From Carettochelys insculpta (Eukaryota; Chordata; Testudines; Carettochelyidae), in contig NC_134137.1 of the NCBI RefSeq assembly GCF_033958435.1, positions 242,094,501 through 242,158,500 on the forward strand: a stretch of 64,000 nt of DNA. The letters run 5' to 3'. The notes below the pieces were generated by a model. It saw nothing but the letters and a program-made list of their open reading frames with translations, searched no databases and had not been told where the DNA came from. A program made the translations under genes and the position numbers. This document shows positions 1-11,990 of this stretch, in pieces (the stretch's first letter is position 1; every line of letters begins with the position of its first letter).

Positions 1-474
1 CTGCTGTTTTGTTGCCTAGTCACCCGCTTTTGTGAGCTCCCTTTATAAATCTCATTCTACTTCGGACTTAGCTATCTTGACTAATTTTGTATCCTCTGCA
101 AACACTGCCACCTCACTGTTAAACCTTTTTTCCTAGATCATTTATGAATATGTAGAACAGCAATGGTCCCAGGAGAGATACCTGGAGGACCCCCTTCATC
201 TACATTGCCCCACTGTGAAAATGAACCATTCATTGCTACCCTGTTTTCTATCATTTAAGCAGTTACTGATCCAGGAGAAGATCTACCCTGACTTCTCGCT
301 TTATGGAAGAGCCTTACTGAGGGACCACGTCAAAGACTTTCTGAAAGTCCATGTACCTTATGTCCACTGTATCACCATTGTTCTCATGTGTTTTTCTCCT
401 TAAAAGATGCTAATAAATTAGTGAGGCATGGTTTCCCCTTACAAATCTGTAGGAACTCTTCACCCATAAATCAT
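1..474 (-). mobile_element. Old L3-like CR1-clade LINE fragment, left part
   Basis: Read on the minus strand this encodes a decayed reverse-transcriptase stretch. GVLQVSLLGPLLFYIFINDL corresponds to the [20 protein letters not shown] block that follows the catalytic palm in CR1/L3 LINEs. The + strand wording (CAAACACTGCCACCTCACTG) also resembles the L3 family known from amniotes. The element runs off the left edge of the window. On the right it is broken at about 474 by a younger CR1 and resumes at about 2024. Confidence 0.7.
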
Positions 475-2023
475 GGTCAAAGAATCATAGAACAATAGAG
501 CTGAAAGAGACCTAAAAAAGCAATCAAGTCCAGCCCCCTGCTCTAAGCAGGACCAAACCCATCAGATTAGCCCAGCCAGGGCTCTGTCGAGGCAAGACTT
601 AAACATCTCCAGGAATGGAGACTCCACTACTTCCCTGGGTAGACCATTCCAATGCTTCACCACCCTCCTAGTGAAAATGTTTGTCCTAATGTTCAACTTG
701 GACCTTCCCAACCACAACTTGAGTCCATTGTTCCGTGTTCTTCCATCCGTGACCACTGTGAACAGCCTCTCTCCAGCCTCTTTGCAACCTCCCTTCAGTA
801 ATTTGAAGGCTGTTGTCAAGTCCCCCCTCAGTCTTCTCTTCTGCAGACTAAACAGTCCCAATTCCCTCAACCTTTCTTCATAAGTCATGCGCTCCAGCCC
901 CCTAATTATTTTAGTCACCCTCCGCTGGACCCTCTCCAGTGTATCCACATCCTTCCTATAATTGGGGGCTCAGAACTGGACACAGTACTCCAGATGCAGC
1001 CTTCCCAAACCCGAATAAAGAGGAACAATCTCTTCTTTGGATCTACTGGCAATGCTCCTCTTGATGCAACCTAATATTCCGTTAGCTTTCTTGGCTACAA
1101 GGGCACACTGTTGACTCATGTCCAGCTTCTCATCCACTACAACTCCCAGGTCCTTTTCTGCAGAACTACTACCGAGCCAGTCGGACCCCAGCCTGTAACA
1201 ATGCTTGGGATTCTTCCGGCCCAAATGCAGGTCTCTGCACTTGTCCTTTTTGAACCTCATCAGATTTCTTGCAGCCCAGTCTTCCAATTTGTCTAAGTCA
1301 CTCTGGACCCTATCCCTACCCTCCAGCGTATCTACCTCTCCCCCTAGCTTAGTGTCATCCGCAAACTTGCTGAGGGTGCAATCCAACCCCTCATCCAGGT
1401 CATTGATAAATATGTTGAACAGAACAGGACCCAGAACCGAACCTTGAGGCACTCCACTAGAAACCAACCGCCATCCCGACATTGAGCCGTTAATCACTAC
1501 CCACTGGGCCCAACCTTCTGGCCAGCTTTCTATCCATCTTACCATCCATTTATCCAATCCACATTCTTTTAACTTGCTGACAAGAATATTGTGGGAGACC
1601 GTATCAAAAGCTTTGTTAAAGTCAAGATAAATCACATCCGTTGATTTTCCCCCATCCACAAAGCCAGTTATCTCACTGTAGAAACTAATCAGATTGGTCA
1701 GGCATGACTTGCCCTTCATGAATCCATGCTGACTATTCCTGATCACTCTCCCCTCCTCCAAGTGCCTCAAAATGACTTCCTTGAGGAGCCCCTCCATGAT
1801 TTTTCCAGGGACTGATGTAAGACTGACCAGCTATAGTTCCCTGGATCATCCTTCTTCCCTTTTTTAAAGGTGGGCACTACATTTGCCTTTTCCAATCGTC
1901 CGGGATCTCTCCCAATCTCCACGACTTCTCAAAGATAATGGCCAAGGGCTCGTCAACAACATATGCCAACTCCCTCAGAACCCTAGGATGAATTAGGTCC
2001 AGGCCTATGGATTTATGTACATC
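475..2023 (-). mobile_element. CR1 LINE, 5'-truncated copy inserted in an L3-like element
   Basis: The minus strand encodes the C-terminal two thirds of a CR1 ORF2 reverse transcriptase. Readable blocks from upstream to downstream are [43 protein letters not shown] (palm motif A), [29 protein letters not shown] (the catalytic FADD motif), [15 protein letters not shown], and the C-terminal TLERVQRRVTKIIRGLERMT. The frame is broken between 1797 and 1877 and between 948 and 970, so the copy is dead. The 3' end sits at about 480 with the TTCTATGATTC tail typical of CR1. It is 5'-truncated, as is usual for CR1. Confidence 0.9.
562..1797 (-). pseudogene. CR1 ORF2 reverse-transcriptase remnant
   Basis: Two adjacent open frames (970-1797 and 562-948, minus strand) form the reverse-transcriptase and C-terminal part of CR1 ORF2, separated by a stop or frameshift near 950-970. 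The active-site FADD block and the [11 protein letters not shown] block are both intact, but endonuclease and N-terminal reverse-transcriptase sequence are missing. It would have served target-primed reverse transcription of the CR1 RNA. It has no host role that can be seen. Confidence 0.85.
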
Positions 2024-2340
2024 ATCTGTGTGTCTGATGATTCTGTTCTTTATTATAGTTTCAGTCAATTTGCCTGGTGCTGAATTTGGGTTTACAGGTC
2101 TGTAGACACCAGGATTACTTCTAGAGCTTTTATTAAATATTGGCATGAGAGTAGCTACTGTCCAGTTATCTGGTATGGAAACCGATTTAAGCAATTGGTT
2201 GCATACCACAATTAGGATTTCAGTGATTACCTATTTTAGTTCTTTCAGTATGCTTCAGTGAACACCATCTTGTCCTGGTAATTTATTACTGTTTATCAGC
2301 TGGTTCCAACATCTCCTCTATTGACCCCTCAGTGTGGAAG
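2024..2340 (-). mobile_element. Old L3-like LINE fragment, right part
   Basis: This continues the element of 1-474. The minus strand reads a degraded N-terminal reverse-transcriptase stretch (PDNWTVATLMPIFNKSSRSN, then YRPVNPNSAPGKLTETIIK), matching the [12 protein letters not shown]...[15 protein letters not shown] block of CR1-clade enzymes. Its junction with the left part falls within one continuous consensus stretch, so the intervening CR1 is a later insertion. Confidence 0.7.
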
Positions 2341-2466
2341 AGTTCCTCACACTTGTCACCTAGAAACTTAGTTACATTTTACAACCATTTTGAAATTAAG
2401 ACTGGCGTGATTTTTCTGCCTGTGCTTGGAGATGGCTCCTCTGCCAAAATGACTTCTGATGACGAA

Positions 2467-2921
2467 GGATGTGTCTACATGGGCACAAATCTTCAAAACA
2501 GCCACGCTAATGGCCATTTTAAAGTTTACTAATGAGGCACTGAATTGAATATTCAGTGCCTCATTGGCATTAGGATGCTTCTGGCTGTGGCGCTTCAAAA
2601 GCGCTGCTTTCGAAAGCACGCAGCTCAGCACAGCTACACGGGGATCCTTTTCAAAAGGCTCCCACACATTTCGAAATCCCCTTATCCTGCTCACTGATCG
2701 GAATAAGGGGATTTTGAAAGGTGTGGGGTCCTTTCGAAAAAGACCCCTGTGTAGCCGCGCTGAGCTGTGCACTTTTGAAAGCGGTGCTTTCAAAACACCA
2801 TGGCCAGAAGCATCCTAATGCCAATGAGGCACTGAATTCAGTATTCAGTGCCTCATTAGTAAACTTTGAAATGGCCATTAGCATGGCTGTTTCAAAGATT
2901 TGTGCCCATGTAGACACACCC
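2467..2921. mobile_element. Foldback DNA element (TTCGAA-rich family), copy 1
   Basis: This 455-bp sequence is almost wholly palindromic. The left arm, GTGTCTACATGGGCACAAAT then GCTAATGGCC and TGAGGCACTGAATT, recurs in reverse complement at the right end as GCCATTAGCATGGCTGTT and ATTTGTGCCCATGTAGACAC. The centre has paired CACGGGGATCC/GTGTAGC and GGATTTTGAAAGG/TTTCGAAATCC arms. No transposase is encoded. The short overlapping open frames are artefacts of the palindrome. Copy 2 is at 19945-20365. Confidence 0.85.
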
Positions 2922-4062
2922 ATTGTCCCAAGGTATTTCAAAAATGATCCCTAGAGAAGAAACAGCAGACAAAGTCATTCTTCTGTCCCTCTTATTTCAA
3001 ATAACATAAGTCAGACTGTTTGCTACCCTGTCAGTATACTACATACATTTTTAGGGGGAAATCATATATATTTCCAACAAAGCACTTATAATCTGTTTGC
3101 TTGCCAAACATTGTTTCCTCCAGAGGGAGACTGCTTTTTCTTTAAATGGAAAAAAATTGATTGTCCAGGCTCTTAACTCCTCTCCTCTTCATAGTCATGT
3201 GTATTCTTGGGACTGGCTAAGGCAAGTGGTAAAATTCTGTCACTACAAAAGTCCATGGAAAAACTCCCATTGATTTCAACAGGCCAGGATGTCAGACCCC
3301 TTCTTAAAATATTGCCGGCACATGACTATAGCATCAAATTCTGGAAACTAAAACTGGATGCCTCAGCAGATTTAGTCAGACATAAGTTATGGCTCAATAA
3401 ATGAGTCATGGTGAAATTTTATGAGTTGCAATGTACAGGAGGTCAGACTTGGTGTTCTGATTGTTCAGTCTTACCTTCAGAGCTATGATTCTCTTACCTA
3501 GCTGTTCTTTCTAACATAAATCTGCTTTAAACAGCCAGCCATTGGTTCTTTTAATGGCCCCACAAATGAAGTCTCTCTTTCACCTTGGGAATCCCAACAC
3601 CTCAGAGCTTCTTTTATATTTTTTTAAATAATTGTCAGTGTAGTCTTTGGCTGGAACAACATTGCCTAAAAGGAATCACTTCTCTATAGGAGCAGCCAGC
3701 TTATTCTCCCATTGCCCTCCTGCCAAGGCCATCACTACCAAAAAATGTCTGAGATAGCAGAGAAGAAAACTAAGGCTTTGGTCGGTCTGTACACAATACC
3801 CCTGCCAGGCTACTTTACATGATATGCAAATCTCTAGCAGCATGCGTTGTATTCTTATTTATTGGTTAGTCCACGAATTGCCAACCAGTGGAGTTATTAC
3901 TATAACGCACATGGGAGAAGTCTGTTATGTATCTATGAGGCTGCAGCATTCAAACATCACTGATGAATCAGGCAGGGGAGGTGGGTGTCATTACTTATAC
4001 AGGCCTATTATCCCTGTTTTGCACTGACCTTTCTTTTAATCTGCCTCTCCAAAAACCTATTA

Positions 4063-4678
4063 CAGTAACCTCTCGACTTAATGGACTAATGGGGCCAAGG
4101 GGGTCCATTAATGCCAAAAGTCCACTAAATCCAAATGGCTATTCTGTATGATGATGCACTGACCTTCCCACCCCATCACTTACTTCTGTCCTCTGTCCCC
4201 ACTTTCCTTCCCTCCTCCTGCCCCATTCTTCCCCTCACACCTCCATCTCCCTCTCCCAATTACCAGGAGAGGAATTGAATGCCGGCCTGGTTCCTTCTAC
4301 CTCCTGCAGCTCTCAGAGCTGTGGTTCCTCCAGCCCCCGACTCCAAGCTGCCCATGTGAAGGCAGAGCCTGGCCGCCTCCAGCCTGCCAGTGGGCAGCTG
4401 CCTCCGACACAATGGCTGCTGCTCAGTGCCATTGCAGGCAGCAGTGGCTGGGCGCCCACATGCTTCAGGCACATGGGGCTGAGTGAGGAGAGTTCCTGCA
4501 CCCCACCACAGCCCTGCTCCTCTGGGTCCATTGGCCCCAGTCACTCTGGCAGCTCCTCCAGCTGCAGTGGCAGCTCTGGTGAGTCTGTGGCATGTATTTG
4601 TGACAGGGAGGCTGGCAGACAGCGTCCCTTATTTCTGAAGTCTGTTATATCAGGGTCTGTTAAACTGAGGGTTTACTG
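4063..4678. mobile_element. Non-autonomous pogo/mariner-like DNA transposon
   Basis: The ends are imperfect terminal inverted repeats: CAGTAACCTCTCGACTTAAT at the left, and at the right the reverse complement of CAGTAAACCCTCAGTTTAAC. The element is flanked on both sides by TA, the target duplication of Tc1/mariner and pogo elements. The interior is GC- and CT-rich with no transposase. Its 143-residue open frame on + and its minus-strand counterparts are serine/proline/glycine-rich with no domain. Confidence 0.8.
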
Positions 4679-4929
4679 TACTTTCTGGTCTGATTCAATG
4701 GGTTAAAAGGCACGTAGTCTCTGGTTAACAGACTCAAAAGTTGGCAAGTGTGAAAAACTTGTGTAGTCTCATCTATGTATTTTGGGGCTGTTACTTATGT
4801 ATTACTATTTTAACTATATATTAAAATTAGCTAATCTAATGGCCATAGATAACCTGCCCCATCAGTGCACATAATGAATAAATTTAATCCCTGTGCTATT
4901 TGCCTAATCTGGATATAGTAATATTTGTA

Positions 4930-5480
4930 ATTCCATAGTACCTAGAGACTCCAACCAAGATCACAGACCCATTGTGCTAGGCACTGTACAAACACATAGT
5001 ATGAGGTGGTCCTTGCCCTATGAGTTTATTGTCTAAGGGCAGGTCTACACAACCCCGGAAGATAGACCTGTTCAGGGTCAACCTTAAAGGTTTGATTTTT
5101 GCGTGTCTAGTATGGACGTGTGAAATCGACCTCTGAGGAGTCGCAGTTGACCCCTTTACTCCTCGCGAGATGCAAAGAGTAAGGGAGATCAATGGGACAA
5201 ATTTTCCTTTCGACTTTCCCCAGTATAGACAGCCAAGCTAGCCAAGTGCAGATGCATCAGTTTTAGCCACGTAATTGCCGTAGCTAGACTTGCGGATCTG
5301 ACTCCACTGTCTTAGCCTAATGTGGACATAGCCTAAAAGACAAAGGGTCAGAAGCACAGGGCAGCCATATGATATGTCTGAGGTCATCCTGAAGGCCAGC
5401 TGCTTAACTGGGAATGGAATCCAGGTCTTCTGATTCTCAGTTCCATTATCAGATAGATGACACTGCTTCCTTATCTGCCC
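4930..5480 (-). repeat. MIR-like SINE remnant, split by a DNA element
   Basis: The left part (to 5033) holds CCCATTGTGCTAGGCACTGT, and the right part (from about 5337) holds GGAATCCAGGTCTTCTGATTC. These are typical inner and tRNA-side portions of amniote MIR read in reverse. The two parts join smoothly if the short transposon at 5037-5333 and one TAA copy are removed. Confidence 0.6.
5037..5333. mobile_element. Short non-autonomous DNA transposon with TAA target duplication
   Basis: This 297-bp element begins GGGCAGGTCTACACA and ends TGTGGACATAGCC, an inverted pair. TAA lies directly on both sides (5034-5036 and 5334-5336). The 3-bp T(A/T)A duplication suits the PIF/Harbinger group. It carries no coding sequence and lies inside a MIR-like repeat. 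Confidence 0.75.
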
Positions 5481-5632
5481 CTGTATCATGGCCCTCATAA
5501 AAAGTCCTCCTTTAAATGTTTAATTTAGAATTGCTAATACTGGGCTTATTCAAATCTTGCACCAGTTTTCCGGTGACTTGTGATAAAGCCAGTCCCTGCT
5601 CTTGTATACTTATGCTCACAAACTTCAAAAAG

Positions 5633-5850
5633 AGTCATCATTATCAACAACCATGGGCTCGGAGCCCAATGGTGTCTGATGCTATTTCCTTCCGTCTTTC
5701 CCTGTCCAGTGCAGAGTGGTTTAGTTTCTGTAGTCTAGCTCCACACCAATCTACTATATCATCTACCCATTCTTTGTGGGGTCTGCCTCTCCTATTTGAA
5801 CCGTCCATTCTGCTGAATACCAGGGTCTTGATTTTTCCTTCATTGTTTAT
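5633..5850 (-). mobile_element. LINE 3' fragment (RTE-like or related, clade unsure)
   Basis: Minus-strand translation gives GRPHKEWVDDIVDWCG, then LDRERRKEIASDTIGLRAHGC, the look of the extreme C-terminus of a non-LTR reverse-transcriptase ORF (GRPR..W.DD...W....DR..W). It is followed by the 3' tail read as CATCATTATCA on +. A second 3' end of the same family is at 36180-36290. Confidence 0.6.
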
Positions 5851-6199
5851 TCTGCAGATAAAGGGAATGCTTAGACTGAAATCAGATGGGAAATTCTAGA
5901 CTTCGTCCAGATGGAAGTTTTGCTTATTGCACCATGTTTTTATACATATAATAGTTTTTATATTAACCATATCTGTCACACAGTTTCCAATCAGTATTAT
6001 GGCTCTGCTGCTGCATTCCATTCCTTATATATTACATTAAGTGAAAGGTTAGACAGGAGTATTTTTGATTGCTTAAAACACTGTTAGTAAATTATTTTTC
6101 TTTTTATCTTTAATAATCTTATTTTGGAGGAATGCTCTTATGGTAATGCACCTGAAAGCATGTGGCTCACAGCATTAACTGGAGCCACATGTGGTGCTG

Positions 6200-7010
6200 T
6201 ATATTATCTGACTTTATGTCCTTCTGAAGTTCCTTATAATCATCTCGATTAGCCTCAATTATGTTAGGTCATCCAGAATTTCTTCCACTTTACTCTTGGC
6301 TTTCCTCTTCCAGACCCTTAATAAATGTATTAAACAAAACCAGTAGGCTATTTCTTCCTACCTTTTTAATTCTACCTGACTCTGTTTCTAACTCATGACA
6401 AAACGTTGGCTTCCCATGACTATGGTAACTCTTAGGGAAGCATTTTATCAAGAGCTATGCTAAAGCGTATATAAATTATATATACCAATTTTCCTTTATT
6501 GATTATTTTGTTTTCCCCAGTACCTCTCTTCCCCACATAAAGGATTCTGAGTAGAATAGTAAGGAATTGATTTTCTTTGTGGAGATCATATTGGTTTGTT
6601 CCCTATGCGTCTAGATTGATCTACCTTTAATATGTTTTTTTCACTAATTTACCCAAAACTGTAGTAAGGTTTGCTGGTCTGCAATTCCAACTACTAGCCC
6701 CTTTTCAATGCTAGGTACATATGTTACCCTCCAGTCCTCTGGTGCACTAGCTGATATTGAAAGATTGTGTATTTCTCTTAGCCGCTCAGCCATTTCATTC
6801 TTAAGTTCTTCATGAACACTTGACTGATCCTGTCACCATTTACATTATCTGTTGTGGGTAACATCAAATCTGCTAGTGCCTCCATCTTTGATAGGGCCTC
6901 TTCCTTTTTACCTGAAAAAAGTAGATATCTTCCCTGCTGGAGTTCAGACTGGCACAAATAATTAATTTAGCTTTTCTCCAGTGTTGTGGGCCTTCTTATT
7001 GCATTCTTTA
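6200..7010 (-). mobile_element. Very old CR1/L3-like LINE remnant
   Basis: Phrases such as GTTTGCTGGTCTGCAATTCC and CCTCCAGTCCTCTGGTGCAC on + are those of L3/CR1 elements read in reverse. No frame is open, and the borders are guesses. It is clearly more decayed than the copies at 475-2023 and 50144-52959. Confidence 0.45.
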
Positions 7011-9299
7011 CTCTCTAATAGTTTAAAGGTGCTACTGACTCTGCATTTCTGGCATCTGTACTGCATTTGCCAGTTATTGTTTTTGGTGGGGAAGGGGCTG
7101 CTCTTTAGGGTTTTGAAACATGGTTTACATTGTTTTTACTTGAATGGGTTGCAACAGGTGCTATATCATTGTATTTACTCAGTAAGTCTGACACAGCCAT
7201 TGTGGGAGTTGGAAACACCACTTAATAATAGCAGTCACCCTTGCTAGTTGAATTGTGGGATGTTATGGGCCAGACATCCCCATTTATAAACTTCTGATAG
7301 CCTTGTGGAAATCTTTGAAATGCATGTTATTTAGAAACACCTCAGCCTCTGTCACATACTTCCTTTTTCTTCCTTCTATATTACTAAGGAATTTTGAATG
7401 AAAACAGGATCTTTGTTTCTAAAGAGTTCATCTTACCCTGGTATCCGCTCTCCACCTGAAGCCCTTAATTGTATCCACAATAGCCATTTGTGCTGTCACA
7501 AACAGAGGATTACGGCTTCAAGTGCGGAATAGGCAGCAGGAACACATGGAATCGTCAGAGACAAAGATTCTGTTTTCATGCAAATATCTTGAAAAAAAGA
7601 AGAGAGAGAGAGAAAAGAAAATATATTCAGTGCAAACACTACCTTAGTGAAACATTATTATGAAGAAACCAAAGACACAAAAATCAGGGGTAGGATTTCT
7701 ATAGCAATTATAACTCTCCACAATTTCCTGACACTTTTAGCTTTCACATCTCACCCCAGTCAGGAACTACAACACTGGATCCACAAGCCAGCACCTACTC
7801 TTTAGTAAAGTTTAAATTTATATCTGTATTCCAAAATAGGATGTATACGCCTCCTCATTTACAAATGGGATCTGATCCTGCAATCTGTAAGTCATCTGTA
7901 TTTAATATGTCTAAACTGCAGTTGTTCTGGGAACACCAACATTGAATTATTCAATATCGTTGGTCTAAAATGTCTACCATAATAAAGTATTACATCAATG
8001 GATGGTCTTTTATTGAATTTCCTCTTTTAGAGTGGGGGAAGAGGTACCCTGCCTGCAATTCTGTGTGGCTTCTTTGGAATTTTTCTCCCCCCACATCTTT
8101 TTTGTAGATTGTAAAAATGGTTAGTCTCTTTGGCCATTAGGTGAGAATTATTTTGATGATTGTATAATTATATGCAGTGGTCCAGATTCTAGCTCAATCA
8201 AGCAATTGGTGGTTCTCTACTGTGATGCTTTGTGACCAACTTATATTTTCTTTACATGGAAGTCATAATGCTTGTGACTGGTAATGAGACAGTAACTGAC
8301 AAAAAGGAGTTTGTAGCAATGAATAATTATAATAATTATAATTTGTGAACCAATTATTGCACCAGTTGAGTCCATATTAAATATAATTCAGTAGGTAATT
8401 TTCAAATATATTTTAGCTCATCTTGAAATCTGAACAAGAATGAAATTAATTCCTTTCCCAGTTCCTCAAAAATGACATTTGAAAAACACAGGTATTGATT
8501 TTTTTAAAGAAATGCATATTATTACCAAAATCTTTATCCCTAGGACAGTATTGGTGGTAGGTCTGTATCACAATAGGTGAGTTTATGTGTCATTTCATTA
8601 GTGATTTGTGGTGGGTCATTCTAGGAATGATGATAATAAATGAATTCCAAAGGAAAATGTCTCTAACCCTCCAGAATGGAACGACTTGGAAAGCAGGAAT
8701 GCTGGCAAAACCCACAGTTAAAATAGGAGAGGGCAAATTCGATATGAGATGTGAGTTTGCGGATGAGATGAGAGTTTGCAATGTTACAGCAGCAAAACAA
8801 CTAATGTGACTTTAGTCTGCATAACCTGCGCATCACAGAGCAGAACAGAGATATTTGTTACACTAGGAGATGTTTCTTTTAATGGATAGTCAATTTTATC
8901 TAAGAATTTGCACTACTCCTTTACCCTCCCCTCTCCAAAAAACATGTTAAAAGAAGGAACTTTATTGCTGCAAAATGAAGACATAGGAAATGCCTTTGCA
9001 ACCTTAATTTATCCTCTTTGTATGCATCCTCTTTATATAACTTTTTCCAGAGACTGCCCTGCCTCATTCAGGGAATAGGATGGGCAGTGCTCATTAAATT
9101 GGCACCTATTTGGAAATTTATTTTTCCTCATTGTTCCATGTGTCACCCCAGCCCTAATTTCTTCTATGCTGTTCAAATCCTGCCATGTAATTTCCTTGTT
9201 CTTCCTCACCACTGTAGTATTTGAGTGTATTTATCTTTAGTACACTCTGGATGTGGCGGGGCGGGGGAGTCATCCTCATTTTACAGAAGTTGAGATAAC

Positions 9300-9412
9300 A
9301 GAAACATGCTCTGAAAGTTACATGCATCTGATGAAGCGGGTCTTTGCCCATGAAAGCTTATTCTCCAAAATATCTGTTAGTCTATAAGGTACAACAGGAC
9401 TTCTTGTCGCTC
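9300..9412 (+). repeat. SINE-like repeat tail
   Basis: The segment with GATGAAGCGGGTCTTTGCCC, ATGAAAGCTTATTC and TTAGTCTATAAGGT is a common reptile repeat. Related sequence in the opposite sense lies at 48505-48595 and in both senses at 32629-32836. Its class is unclear to me. Confidence 0.55.
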
Positions 9413-9842
9413 TGAGAGTTGCTATTCGGTCAGTACAGGATCTTTCACTTCAGAAGCTGGCCTGCTCTGTCCTGAGCTGTCTGTCAATTTCTGTCTTCGT
9501 TCTCTCCAAGAGGATCCTATTGAACACTTTTGCTGGAATAGACAGTAACATGATGCCCCTCCAGTTCTTGCATTCCTTCAGGTTGCCTTTCTTTGGAAGC
9601 TTGATAAGGTAGTCATGTTCCCAGTCTTATGGGATCTCTTCAGTCTCCCAAATTTTCATGAATAGATTATGCATCATGTTGACTGATGTCTCACTACCTG
9701 CCTTGCTTGTTTCTGTGGGGATATTGTCTAGACCAGGTGCTTTTCCACTTTTCAGATTGGCAATGGCTTTTCTAATTTCTTCTTTTGTAGTTCTGCTGCT
9801 GTTAATTTGCAGCAGTATCTTTGCAGGTGGTAACTGCATTCA
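9413..9842 (-). mobile_element. LINE with inverted 5' half: upstream part of the ORF
   Basis: Read on minus from 9839 down, it encodes KEEIRKAIANLKSGKAPGLD, then a stretch with NWRGIMLLSIPAKVFNRIL, the N-terminal reverse-transcriptase region of a non-LTR retrotransposon. It abuts, head to head, a sense-oriented C-terminal part at 9843-10350. The clade cannot be fixed by eye; it is not CR1. Stops interrupt it. Confidence 0.7.
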
Positions 9843-10350
9843 AGACTCTCCGTCCCATGTGGAGTTCACAAATAATATCTGCAAAGATGAAACTGCGGAA
9901 CTTCAACACAAATGTGAAGAGTGTGTTCTTGTATGGATGTGAGAGCTGGCATACTAAAAAGTCTTCAAATCACAAGCTATAGATGTTCATAAACAGATGC
10001 CTGAGGTACATCCTTCACAGCAAATGGCAAGACTTTGTCACAAATGAGGAGCTTTAGAACAGAGCAGGACAAGAATCAATTGACATTGAAATCAAGAGAA
10101 GAAAGTGGGGATGGCCAGCCCACACTCTCAGAAAACCATTGTCCATCATAGTCTGTCAAGCTTTCACACAGAACCCACAAGGAAAATGCAAAAGAGGGAG
10201 ACCTCGGACAACGTGGAGAAGGTCTACTGAGATTGAAGGACAATGGCTGGGGTACTCCTGGAGCCAGCTAGAAGTTTTGTCACAAGACAGAGTAAAGTGG
10301 CAGAGACTTGTAGATGACCTATGCACCACTCAGAGTACAAGGGTTAAGTG
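9843..10350 (+). mobile_element. LINE with inverted 5' half: downstream part of the ORF
   Basis: The + strand encodes the C-terminus of the same kind of LINE: SVFLYGCESWHTKKS, FINRCLRYILHSKW, IKRRKWGWPAHTLRKPLSII, NPQGKCKRGRPRTTWRRS and DRVKWQRLVDDLC. This is the familiar YGCE.W..NRCLR.I...KWGW.GH.LRK...KRGRP..TWRR order. Stops at several points mark it as dead. The 3' end follows the terminal stop at about 10350. Confidence 0.75.
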
Positions 10351-10439
10351 ATAGTAGGAGGAGGAGATGACAGAGAAGAAGATAGCAATTCCCCACTGGT
10401 TTGGGTGTCCAATTTAAGATGTGTGATTTTTCAAAGGCC

Positions 10440-10640
10440 TTTAGCTTTATACAGCACTTTCTACTTTGAAAGCACAGCTTCCATGCACATTAGCTGCAGC
10501 TGTGAGTGCTTAGCTTACAAATCAGACCAATATTCTAAAGTCAGGCACCCAGAAAAGGGGGGAACACATGGTGACAATCAATTAAAGTAGTGATTAATGT
10601 GACTTACTCAGCATCACACAGAAACTCTGTGGCAGAGGAA
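10440..10640. repeat. Probable MIR/CORE-type SINE remnant
   Basis: ACTCAGCATCACACAGAAAC followed by TGTGGCAGAGGAA resembles the MIR phrase for 'agtcacacagc..gtggcagagc'. Flanks are too decayed to give borders. Confidence 0.4.
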
Positions 10641-11649
10641 GCTGTAGACTCCAATTCTACAGGAGCAGCATTCAGTGGCTGTGCCCTGGGACCCTTCTTT
10701 CTCTTTCTGTAGTCTATCCCTGGTCTCTTTCACTACATACCTTCCAATATTTGTAACAAATGATGCCCTACAGACAACCACCAGCTTCACTTCATAGCCC
10801 TGATTCGTCATACGTTGTCCTGTGCATCAGATGAGTCTGGGTTCCTTTGGGAACAAACAGAAATGCCATTTTGTAATAAAGACTATATCTTAATGCATAC
10901 TCACAGTAAGGCCAAATTAAGGTTATAGAGGCAATCTTCAGTCTGACATTTCCTGAATTTTCAGTGCTTGACTTTTCAATTCTCAAAATGTTCTTTTAAC
11001 TTAGTCTTTTGTGCATACTTTCTTAAATTAAAAAGCCAACAAGAAACAGAAATTCACATTAATACCCCCTCATTCATCAGCCAGGTTAGAACCTTTGATC
11101 CATCACACAGCTCTATGCAACTTGGCTGACAAACAAGCAGGAGTAGGTTGTCATCCTACATAAATGAGGATACCGAGTCTTGGCTATATGAATATATATT
11201 GTTATATTGTTAAATCATCATCATCATCATGCTCCAGTATTATCCATGGATATAGATAGGTATAGATAGATATACTGCATATATAGATGTACTGTACATA
11301 TTTACTTAAAAAAGAACCAACATACAAGATCTTTAAGCCTACAAAGGAGAAAGCTGCTGTCTAAAATTTAGCTCCTTCCTGCTCACCAAATAACTGTAGA
11401 TTTGAATAGTCATGTGCTCTGTTAAACCATTTGCAGAATTTTTGCATTTTAGGTGCTCATATGGACCCCTTCTCCTTTGACTTTAAAATTCGAGCAATGT
11501 CTAAGAGCACTGCTGTTTTCTGGAGGTAACTGATGTAAGTTTGCCAACATTGTGTGTAAAAAGTAATGGACTCTTAGCACCTCCACCCCCCTTCTCCTCC
11601 CAGTATTATTTATTAATTAACTATTATCATCCTTATCATTCATAATAAT

Positions 11650-11990
11650 AGACAGCAGTCACCTACATTCAGCTGGGGTATTTCTGCTACAGCATTCAGC
11701 AACTCCTAATCTTGTTGTAAGGAGGCTGAAAAAAGGGGGACATCCCTTGGCAGTCTTCTTGATGGATGTTATCTTTGCTGCTAACATGTTCTTGAGCTGC
11801 TCATTTAGACCCTTGACAATCACTCCAAGTGCTCCAGTAACCACTGGGATCATCTTTATTTGAGTTTCTGTAATTTATTTCACTTTGTGGCAGAGTTCAT
11901 CCTTTGCCATTGTATCTACTTATTTCTTCTTCTCATGTGTCTGGCTGCTGGCATGGCACTATCAATTAACTTGGTCTTGTTGATCATCTA
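11650..11990 (-). mobile_element. LINE C-terminal fragment (GALG-type)
   Basis: Minus-strand frames read AMPAARHMRRRNKEVDTMAK, then IPVVTGALGVIVKGLNEQLK and further C-terminal sequence. This resembles a block seen at the C-terminus of some animal non-LTR retrotransposon polyproteins (D.A.P.D......K...Y..L..E....W......PVV.GALG). It is degenerate and carries stops. An (ATC)n run at about 11214-11230 may be a tail of a related element. Confidence 0.45.

Noticed and set aside
4275..4706. Open frame of 143 residues on +, and overlapping minus frames
   Set aside because: Lies inside the pogo/mariner-like element, is rich in Ser/Pro/Gly, has no domain and overlaps open frames on the other strand, as expected for GC-rich non-coding sequence.
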